DNA from: Stutzerimonas stutzeri KOS6
GTDB lineage: Bacteria > Pseudomonadota > Gammaproteobacteria > Pseudomonadales > Pseudomonadaceae
Reading direction: 5' to 3'
Assembly (NCBI RefSeq): GCF_000307775.2
Contig: NZ_KK020676.1
Location: forward strand, 1,934,898-1,974,653
DNA: 39,756 nt
Shown: piece by piece, positions 14,695-19,660 of the stretch
How positions within the stretch are numbered: the stretch's first letter is position 1
Layout: every line of letters begins with the position of its first letter
The notes under the pieces: generated by a model
What the model was told of the DNA's origin: nothing
Database searches by the model: none
What the model saw: only the letters and a program-made list of their open reading frames with translations
Made by a program: the position numbers and the translations under genes

Positions 14695-14785
14695 CTGTAT
14701 GGGTTGAGTGATCTGGTGAGGGCTTACCCCGCTCTCAGCGGAAGCCGCTTACTCTGGGCGCCAGTCAGATCACTCACCGATACAG
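14695..14785. repeat. inverted-repeat-bounded element, copy 2
   Basis: Arms at 14695-14715 (GAGTGATCTG at its inner end) and 14766-14785 (CAGATCACTCACCGATACAG) pair over ~20 bases with one extra base, and enclose ~50 bases with an inner AGCGG/CCGCT hairpin. The arm sequence is that of copy 1 at 12073-12234. It lies in the 5' leader of the leftward operon, ending just before the ribosome site of the first gene. Confidence 0.7.
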
Positions 14786-14804
14786 CCGGGGCGATTACCC
14801 CGGC
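14785..14804. promoter_or_regulatory. strong GC stem-loop in PL leader
   Basis: GCCGGGG and CCCCGGC pair perfectly around a 6-base loop (CGATTA). In the direction of PL transcription no T-run follows, so it is not a simple terminator. It directly abuts the inverted-repeat element and may be part of the same folded RNA. Confidence 0.5.
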
Positions 14805-15024
14805 GCTATCGTTCTTTCTGGCCTCCGTTACTTGCCACGGTGGGCTGGGCTGAACTTTCAAGGAATCCTTGATAGTTCGATCTCGTTGCGCGTCTGCCGG
14901 AGTCATCTCTCTGCCCGCTGCCGCTACTGGCGTCGCATCGGGTGGCTGCGCAACTTCGCGTGACTGCATGTGGAGCCACGGCCAGTTCCAGAGCTGGCAT
15001 GGACGACGGTTTAGCTTTCTCACC

Positions 15025-15039
15025 ACCGGGTTGTCCGGT
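15025..15039 (-). promoter_or_regulatory. boxB-like hairpin
   Basis: On the leftward transcript ACCGG and CCGGT form a 5-bp stem with a 5-base loop ACAAC, the dimensions of lambda boxB (5-bp stem, 5-base loop). It lies 21 bases downstream of the boxA-like motif, farther than in lambda. The loop does not match the lambda GNRA-like pentaloop, so an N-type protein, if any, would be different. Confidence 0.4.
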
Positions 15040-15060
15040 ACGTCGTTGGGTCACGTCAAG

Positions 15061-15074
15061 TTGTGTAAAGAGCA
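15061..15074 (-). promoter_or_regulatory. boxA-like antitermination motif
   Basis: The leftward RNA reads TGCTCTTTACACAA, nearly identical to the rRNA boxA consensus TGCTCTTTAACA and close to lambda boxA. It is ~55 bases downstream of the predicted PL start, as expected for a nut site bound by NusB/NusE (S10). Confidence 0.6.
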
Positions 15075-15135
15075 TTCCGGGATCACCCGAGGCATCGCTG
15101 CCTGTCGGTGCGCTGTGTTGCGCTTCGATGGGTGT

Positions 15136-15164
15136 AATTTAAGCATGCTGAATTTACAGGTCAA
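15136..15164 (-). promoter_or_regulatory. promoter PL of the leftward operon
   Basis: On the minus strand TTGACC (-35, 15159-15164) and TAAATT (-10, 15136-15141) are separated by exactly 17 bases. Operator 15138-15153 covers the -10 and spacer and a second operator lies just upstream of the -35, so CI or Cro binding would block RNA polymerase. The predicted start is near 15129. Confidence 0.75.
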
Positions 15165-15187
15165 GTCTTTTTTTAAGCTTACTGAAA
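15138..15187. promoter_or_regulatory. left operators (two repressor sites)
   Basis: Two 16-base near-palindromes: TTTAAGCATGCTGAAT (15138-15153) and TTTAAGCTTACTGAAA (15172-15187). They match the perfect site at 18429-18444 next to cro at 15 and 13 of 16 positions respectively. These are presumed CI/Cro binding sites. Confidence 0.78.
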
Positions 15188-15305
15188 TTTTATGGTGCGC
15201 GAGATCTGCCGTTTCGCCGCGCAGGGTCGGCTTGATAAACCTTAAGCCAAGCTATCGGTGGCTATTTGATATAGTCGTGGCGCCTAAGAATATGAGGGAG
15301 GGGCT

Positions 15306-16136
15306 ATGAGAAATTGGATGATCGCTGCGTCGATGGTTTTAACGCTTGCCGGCTGCGGCCAGGGCGACCAGGGGCAAATTGAGCAGCTGCAGAAAGAAAT
15401 AGCAGTACTGCAGGCCAAGCTCAAGACAGTAGAGACGGCGCTAGATGATGAGAGGAACGGAGCCGTGCGACTGCTAGCCGTCGCGAAAAACGAGCTAGAA
15501 AGCGGGGCGGCAGCAAAGGCAAAGCAGGCGCTTTTGGCCTTGGTGGAGCGCCATCCGGGCGCAGAGCAGGCTAAAGAAGCCAAGGCGCTGATCGCCGAAT
15601 TGGATCGGAAGGCTGCGCAAATCGAAGAGGAAAAGCGAAGGGAGGAGGCTCGCAAGGCAGAAGAGCAGCGCAAGCTTATCGCCCGGGCCGAACAAAACCT
15701 TCGAAAAGAAGTAGATGAGGTGCGCGAAATCACCTGGCTCAGCCACAAGAAAGAGCCGGTCCTTGGCAAGAAGGTGTCTCTGTACTTCGGCACCAAAAAC
15801 GGATCCGCCAGCACCTACCCATTGCGGATGAAGCTGCAATATTCAGCCGATGACTGGCTCTTCGTCCGAAACGTCACCGTCAAGGCTGGCGAGAAAACGA
15901 TAGAGCTGCGCACTGGCAACTTCGAGCGCGATCACTCCAGCGGGACGATATGGGAGTGGGCGGATCAGCCGGTTACTGATTTCAAAATGCTGGATGAAAT
16001 CCTAGCAAGACAGAAGGTAATTATTCGCTTCAACGGAAACCAGTACTACAGCGACTTTACGCTACCGGAATCCCAGAAGGCGGCAATGCGTGAGGTCCTG
16101 CTGGCATGGGAGCGGTACGGCGGCAAGCGTAGCTAG
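15306..16136 (+). CDS. predicted phage-encoded lipoprotein (lysogenic conversion candidate)
   Basis: A 276-residue protein with a type II signal peptide: MRNWMIAASMVLTLAGC, lipobox LAGC with lipidated C17, and residues GQG rather than Asp following, which favours sorting to the outer membrane. Residues ~21-60 and ~95-135 are coiled coil (IEQLQKEIAVLQAKLKTVE; EEEKRREEARKAEEQRK); between them a tetratricopeptide-like stretch (SGAAAKAKQALLALVERHPG). Residues ~150-270 form a folded, beta-rich domain. GGGAGGGG precedes the ATG. It has its own direction, opposite to its neighbours on both sides. Membrane lipoproteins at this site in prophages often alter the host surface or exclude other phages; that role is inference. 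Confidence 0.8.
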   Translation: MRNWMIAASMVLTLAGCGQGDQGQIEQLQKEIAVLQAKLKTVETALDDERNGAVRLLAVAKNELESGAAAKAKQALLALVERHPGAEQAKEAKALIAELDRKAAQIEEEKRREEARKAEEQRKLIARAEQNLRKEVDEVREITWLSHKKEPVLGKKVSLYFGTKNGSASTYPLRMKLQYSADDWLFVRNVTVKAGEKTIELRTGNFERDHSSGTIWEWADQPVTDFKMLDEILARQKVIIRFNGNQYYSDFTLPESQKAAMREVLLAWERYGGKRS

Positions 16137-16261
16137 GCTATTGCACTGCGCCCGCTCAGCGGCGGGCTGCAGGTTGATCAGGAATCAGCAGGTCGAGCGA
16201 AAAGGTGCAGGCCGACCGGAAAAGCGCAGGCCGTGCAGGTGGCGGGGAGGAGGGCAGATAC

Positions 16262-16285
16262 AAAAAGCCTCGCCGAAGCGGGGCT
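16262..16285 (-). terminator. leftward intrinsic terminator after the DUF1828-like gene
   Basis: On the minus strand AGCCCCGC-TTCG-GCGAGGCT (one mismatch) is followed by TTTTTG. It lies 21 bases past the stop of the gene at 16307-17074, and would end the repressor operon before it runs antisense into the lipoprotein gene. Bases 16137-16261 hold nothing else. Confidence 0.6.
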
Positions 16286-16306
16286 GGGTCAGGCGCAGGG
16301 CAACGG

Positions 16307-17074
16307 CTAGGCCCTGCGGTGCTCGATCTTCTCGCGAATGGCGGTCACGTTGGCGATGCTGGGGACTATATCGTTGGCGGCTGAGAGCAACCTCGATTCA
16401 TCGGCGCGGGGCAGATCGGCGATGTCGCTGCAGACGATCATGGAGTCGAAGCGCGTGCCGGAAGCTTTGAGCTTCAGCAGGGTGATGGTGGTCAGGCGAG
16501 CCTTGTCCTTGCCGTTGACGCCGAAAACGAACAGAGGCCGAGCAGGCGCCTCTATGCGGTAATCCACCTGATAATCCTCGCCGCCCTCGAAGTCAGGCGT
16601 ATAGCCCTCGGTCACGTCCTCGGCCGGCACTGTGGCTAGTATCGCCGCACGCAAGTCGCTGTAGAAGGTCGACTCCACGCGGCTTCGCGTCCACAGGGCA
16701 ATGTCTTCGATGCGGCTGAGCCCCTGGCCGACGCGAAACATGCCGGCGATCAACTGGTCGGCGGGCACCTCGGCAAACAGCTCGCCATCGTCTTCCTGAA
16801 GCCCGTTCTCGGCTAGGATCGTTTCATAGAGGCGCAGACGGGGGCCGGTGAGCAGCTTGGACAGGTCGTTCTCATAACTCAGGCGCATCATCGTCGAGGC
16901 CGCATCGGACAGCCGCCAGCCGGACCTGCTGCGCGATAGGTAAATACAGAACGAGTCACCGTCGCGCGCGGTCATCGGCAGGGAAACGGACACCATATCT
17001 CCGGACGAGCGAATGCCTACGTCCGCACAGAACGCGCTGCATAGGGTTTGCTTCAGCTCGGCCAGGTCGATCAT
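16307..17074 (-). CDS. DUF1828/DUF1829-like protein of unknown function
   Basis: A 255-residue protein. The N-terminal half has the DUF1828 pattern: MVSVSLPMTARDGDSFCIYL, then SGWRLSDAASTMMRLSYEND. The C-terminal half (RPLFVFGVNGKDKARLTTIT, then FDSMIVCSDIADLP) fits DUF1829. The DGD and LSDA positions are the conserved parts of the first domain. It overlaps the preceding gene by four bases (ATGA), so the two products are made together and probably act together. Being downstream of cI in the same direction, it should be expressed in the lysogen. No biochemical function is established for these domains; a role in defence or superinfection control is inference. Confidence 0.78.
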   Translation of the reverse strand: MIDLAELKQTLCSAFCADVGIRSSGDMVSVSLPMTARDGDSFCIYLSRSRSGWRLSDAASTMMRLSYENDLSKLLTGPRLRLYETILAENGLQEDDGELFAEVPADQLIAGMFRVGQGLSRIEDIALWTRSRVESTFYSDLRAAILATVPAEDVTEGYTPDFEGGEDYQVDYRIEAPARPLFVFGVNGKDKARLTTITLLKLKASGTRFDSMIVCSDIADLPRADESRLLSAANDIVPSIANVTAIREKIEHRRA

Positions 17075-17559
17075 AGGAGTGGTAACTGCGCCCCGTTATC
17101 GGTTTGTTCAGGGTGAACAGTATGGAAGCCAGTGATGTTCCAGTCCACCAATAGACAGCGAACAGCGCCCTCAAGGTCCGTGTACCTATCGGTGGTTTCG
17201 GCGTACTTTTCCGCCTTGTCGCCCAGCTCGATATAGCGCTGGGTGGCTCGATGGATGTGGCATTTGAAACGGATCAGCTCGCCGCCTTCCAGTGGGTTGC
17301 GGTGCTCGTGGTTGCTGCCGTTGTAGCGCGCCAGAGTGATGTCGCTGCCGCTGGGATGCTTGTAGATCAGCCCGCAGGAGTAGTTTTCCGGGTCAATCAG
17401 GTTCTGTCGGGTGTAGATCTCGAACCGGCTTGAGCCTGCTGCCGAGACGACTGAGTAGCCGGCCTGAACGGACTTGCGCTGCTCTTTACTCTTGGCTCTG
17501 GGGTTGGTGATGACTTTGGCCTCTGCGAGCAGCAGGGCTATTTCAAGATCTGTAATCAT
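17071..17559 (-). CDS. DUF6978-like protein of unknown function
   Basis: A 162-residue protein from ATG 17559, chosen for GGAGG six bases upstream. Conserved-looking blocks are FEIYTRQNLIDPENYSCGLIY (in part: DPENYSCGLIY), LARYNGSNHEHRN at 76-88 and HIHRATQRY at 101-109. The His/Asn clusters (H84, H86, N88, H101, H103) look like a ligand- or nucleic-acid-binding, possibly catalytic, site. Family assignment (DUF6978) is from recall of these motifs. It lies 134 bases downstream of cI with no terminator between, and overlaps the DUF1828-like gene, forming a two-gene cassette in the repressor operon. Confidence 0.72.
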   Translation of the reverse strand: MITDLEIALLLAEAKVITNPRAKSKEQRKSVQAGYSVVSAAGSSRFEIYTRQNLIDPENYSCGLIYKHPSGSDITLARYNGSNHEHRNPLEGGELIRFKCHIHRATQRYIELGDKAEKYAETTDRYTDLEGAVRCLLVDWNITGFHTVHPEQTDNGAQLPLL

Positions 17560-17693
17560 GCGCGCCTCCGTGCCAGCTACAGCAACTCCACCCTCGAGAA
17601 CGCCACCCGAGAATGGCAGCGTTCCCATTCGCCCACATCCGCACCTTGCTCGGCGCCACGATGTGGCCGCCCCTCACATCGCCCGGCCATGCC

Positions 17694-18362
17694 CTAGAGC
17701 CCGGTTATCTTCGCGTCCACCACGCGCCCAATCAGCCGCCACTCGTCGTCCATCTCAACCTGGTTGAACGCTGGGTTGAGCGGCACAAGGTAGGCGGTTC
17801 CCGCGTCTCGCACGTACTGCTTGAAGGTGGTTTCGCCGTCGCGATGCTTGGCGATGTAGAACTTGCCGCTGATCACGTCGAAGCCTTCAGGGCGCACAAG
17901 GATCGGCGTATCTGGCGGAAAGCTGGGCGGTGTCTCCGAGGTCATCGACCTACCCTTTACTCTGAGCCAATATCCGTGCTCGCCAGCGTTCTCGGTTGAC
18001 TCCAGCATCTCCTCGCCGTCGCCTGGGTAGTAGTTATCCGGCGACTCTGCTCGCTCGCCAGCAGCTACCCAGCTGATAAGAGGGTAAGCCCGCGGGGCGC
18101 GACGTGGCTGCAATGCGGGGGCGACGTTGGAGTGCTCGGCATTGCTCTCGATGCGCTCAGGGCCTTCTTCGATAGCAAGCCACTGGGCGCTGAAGCCAGT
18201 GGCTTTCGCCAAGGCGAACAAGTTTTCAGGCTTGAGGCTCTTGCTCTCGCCTGATAGCCACTGAGTCACGGCCGAGTTCGCAACGTTGCACTGGGCGGCG
18301 ATCTCGCCTTTTTTGAGCCCGCTCACCTGGATGGCGCGGGCAATTCGTTCGTGTCGTTCCAT
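17694..18362 (-). CDS. cI: CI-type phage repressor (HTH + S24 peptidase)
   Basis: A 222-residue repressor. Residues 5-60 are a helix-turn-helix (GLKKGEIAAQCNVANSAVTQ WLSG region); residues ~90-220 are the LexA/CI-type S24 autopeptidase with cleavage site A101-G102 (ISWVAAGERA), catalytic S139 (KGRSMTSE) and K181 (TTFKQY). RecA-stimulated self-cleavage would trigger induction. Start uncertain: ATG 18362 gives the typical N-terminus MERHERIARAI, but ATG 18371 lies eight bases after AGGA. The mRNA from PRM would have almost no leader. It should bind the operators at 18372-18444 and 15138-15187. Confidence 0.93.
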   Translation of the reverse strand: MERHERIARAIQVSGLKKGEIAAQCNVANSAVTQWLSGESKSLKPENLFALAKATGFSAQWLAIEEGPERIESNAEHSNVAPALQPRRAPRAYPLISWVAAGERAESPDNYYPGDGEEMLESTENAGEHGYWLRVKGRSMTSETPPSFPPDTPILVRPEGFDVISGKFYIAKHRDGETTFKQYVRDAGTAYLVPLNPAFNQVEMDDEWRLIGRVVDAKITGL

Positions 18363-18371
18363 AACACACAT

Positions 18372-18444
18372 GTTAAGCATCCTGAATTTAAGCATGCACT
18401 GCGCTTAAGTAATTGCTTGACCTAGTAATTTAAGCATGCTGAAA
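18372..18444. promoter_or_regulatory. right operator region between cI and cro
   Basis: Contains GTTAAGCATCCTGAAT (18372-18387), a degenerate middle site with half-sites TTTAAGC (18387-18393) and GCTTAAG (18403-18409), and the perfect TTTAAGCATGCTGAAA (18429-18444). Three sites between divergent promoters reproduces the lambdoid OR layout. Confidence 0.78.
18385..18412 (-). promoter_or_regulatory. promoter PRM for cI
   Basis: Minus strand TTACTT (-35, 18407-18412) and TAAATT (-10, 18385-18390) with 16 bases between. The predicted start near 18378 is only 7-16 bases before the possible cI start codons, so the transcript is nearly leaderless. The middle operator lies between -35 and -10. Confidence 0.5.
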
Positions 18445-18445
18445 T
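18417..18445 (+). promoter_or_regulatory. promoter PR for cro and the right operon
   Basis: TTGACC (18417-18422), 17 bases, then TGAAAT (18440-18445); the perfect operator 18429-18444 covers the spacer and -10. The design is the same as in PL (identical -35, operator in spacer). The start is predicted near 18452, 21 bases before cro. Confidence 0.72.
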
Positions 18446-18472
18446 TGCGGCAAGCTAACCCGAGGTTGAGCA

Positions 18473-18655
18473 ATGAAGACTCAAGACGTGGCCGATTTCT
18501 TCGGCAGCAAGAAGAAGCTAGCGGACGCCCTCGGTATCCGCCCAAGCGCAGTAACCATGTGGGGGGAAACGGTTCCCGAATCCCGCCAGTACCAAATTCA
18601 GGTCCTGTCCCGGGGCAAGTTCAAAGCGGTTCGCAAGGCTCCAGTAGCTGCATAA
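18473..18655 (+). CDS. cro: Cro-like repressor
   Basis: A 60-residue DNA-binding protein of the small Cro/YdaS type: DVADFFGSKKKLADALGIRP, SAVTMWGETVPESRQYQIQV, then LSRGKFKA. Residues ~12-32 form the helix-turn-helix. It is the first gene from PR and is expected to compete with CI for the same operators and shut off PRM. Length and sequence are typical for Cro proteins of Pseudomonas temperate phages. Confidence 0.9.
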   Translation: MKTQDVADFFGSKKKLADALGIRPSAVTMWGETVPESRQYQIQVLSRGKFKAVRKAPVAA

Positions 18656-18743
18656 GCGACATCCCTGTCAGTGGTTTCCATGGTTGTAAGTGTCGCCCCA
18701 GCTTGAAAAGGGCGCCACGCGAAAAACACAAGAGGTTCGCGAG

Positions 18744-19175
18744 ATGGAAGTTTTTGAGCGTGCACTGCACGACGAAGTGATCGCAGAAGGCGGTACCGAT
18801 CTGGCAAAGCGCATGGGCGTCAACCGCACCCGGCTGCTCGACTGCGCAAACCCAAATCGCGAAGAGCACCGCATGAACCTGCAGATGTTCGGCCAGATCC
18901 TTGCGCATGTCTCGGAAGAGGGTCGCCAGCGCGTTCTGCAGGCGCTTGTCGGCGAGTTCGGCTTTGAACTGGTAGCCAAGGAGCAGCCGAAGGCAGAACA
19001 GCTCACTAGCGCCGTCCTGCACATGCACTCCGAGGTCGCTGACGTGACTCGCGCCGTCACCGCAGCCCTGGAGGACGGCCATGTATCCCAAACCGAGAAA
19101 GCCTTGATCAAGCGCGAGATTGGGGAGGCTCAGCGAAGCCTCAACGTGCTGATCGAGTCGGTAAAGGTCGCCTGA
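18744..19175 (+). CDS. CII-like transcription regulator (Phage_CP76 type)
   Basis: A 143-residue protein from ATG 18744 (AGAGG eight bases upstream). The N-terminal helix-turn-helix reads FERALHDEVIAEGGTDLAKR, MGVNRTRLLDCANPNREEHR, MNLQMFGQILAHV, the pattern of the CII/CP76 phage regulator family. The C-terminal half is helical and probably oligomerises. In related phages it activates the repressor or integration genes. It follows cro as in lambdoid phages. Between cro and this gene a CGCCC/GGGCG stem with an 11-base loop lies at 18694-18714. Confidence 0.85.
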   Translation: MEVFERALHDEVIAEGGTDLAKRMGVNRTRLLDCANPNREEHRMNLQMFGQILAHVSEEGRQRVLQALVGEFGFELVAKEQPKAEQLTSAVLHMHSEVADVTRAVTAALEDGHVSQTEKALIKREIGEAQRSLNVLIESVKVA

Positions 19176-19278
19176 GGCGCTTGGAAGGTTAAGGGGTGGC
19201 GAGATGATCGAGCAGAAAAACATCAGTCAGGTTCGCCTGAGCGTTCAAGCCCAGGCGGGGATTGCAGAGCTGCGTGGA

Positions 19279-19515
19279 TTACTTGCCACGCTTAAACAGG
19301 TTTTTGAAGACGCCCCGAGCGTGGGCCTGGAGGTCTACCAACTCCTTTTCTGCGAGCGCGATCTGCTTCGCCCCGGCTTCATCGAGTTTCGCGGTATGGC
19401 CGCAGCCGGGACAGATCGTCTGGCTGTCTCGCTTCACGTCACCGACAGGCTGCGTGAACTGGTGGCTGCAGCTGCTGCAGGTGACCTCAAGGGGTTGCGC
19501 GTCAATGAGTGACAT
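19279..19515 (-). CDS. zinc-ribbon protein encoded opposite to the right operon
   Basis: A 78-residue protein from ATG 19515, six bases after GGAGG. It has two Cys pairs, CSSC (residues 13-16) and CPGC (35-38), typical of a zinc ribbon, then a helical, basic tail (AGAKQIALAEKELVDLQAHA, ending FKRGK). The good ribosome site and metal ligands favour this reading over the overlapping rightward frame. It is the only leftward gene between cro and the late region, so it must be read from its own promoter or from antisense transcription. Function unknown. Confidence 0.7.
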   Translation of the reverse strand: MSLIDAQPLEVTCSSCSHQFTQPVGDVKRDSQTICPGCGHTAKLDEAGAKQIALAEKELVDLQAHARGVFKNLFKRGK

Positions 19516-19604
19516 GTTCGGCCTCCGTGGGCTTTTCGTGTGGAAGCAAAAAGCTATCACGGATGCGCCGGGCACCCATACAGCCTGAATCGCAGGCACA
19601 AAAA

Positions 19605-19627
19605 AGCCCGGTGGGAAAGACCGGGCT
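19605..19627 (-). terminator. stem-loop with T-run on the leftward strand
   Basis: AGCCCGGT and ACCGGGCT form a perfect 8-bp stem with a 7-base loop. On the minus strand it is followed by TTTTTT; on the plus strand only by CTTC. It would stop leftward transcripts from the replication region before they reach the zinc-ribbon gene, and may weakly pause rightward transcripts like lambda tR1. Confidence 0.65.
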
Positions 19628-19660
19628 CTTCAACAGCAACACAACTTGACGAGGCCAATT

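Larger units (their letters stand above)
14678..15305. other. PL leader and control region
   Basis: About 630 bases without a convincing gene. From right to left (direction of PL transcription) it holds the lipoprotein 5' region, two operators and PL, a boxA-like and a boxB-like motif, a 15-base palindrome TCAAGGAATCCTTGA at 14858-14872, a strong GC hairpin (14785-14804) and inverted-repeat element copy 2. The bases around 15120-15200 are clearly AT-richer than the rest of the window. Confidence 0.7.

Noticed and set aside
14724..15026. A leftward frame of 100 codons in the PL leader
   Set aside because: It is made largely of the inverted-repeat element, the GC hairpin and the 15-base palindrome; no ribosome site fits, and the codon pattern looks non-coding.
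19204..19512. A rightward frame of 102 codons with a plausible GGGG ribosome site
   Set aside because: Most of it is antisense to the zinc-ribbon gene, which has two Cys pairs and a better GGAGG site. The rightward protein shows no recognisable motif after about residue 25.
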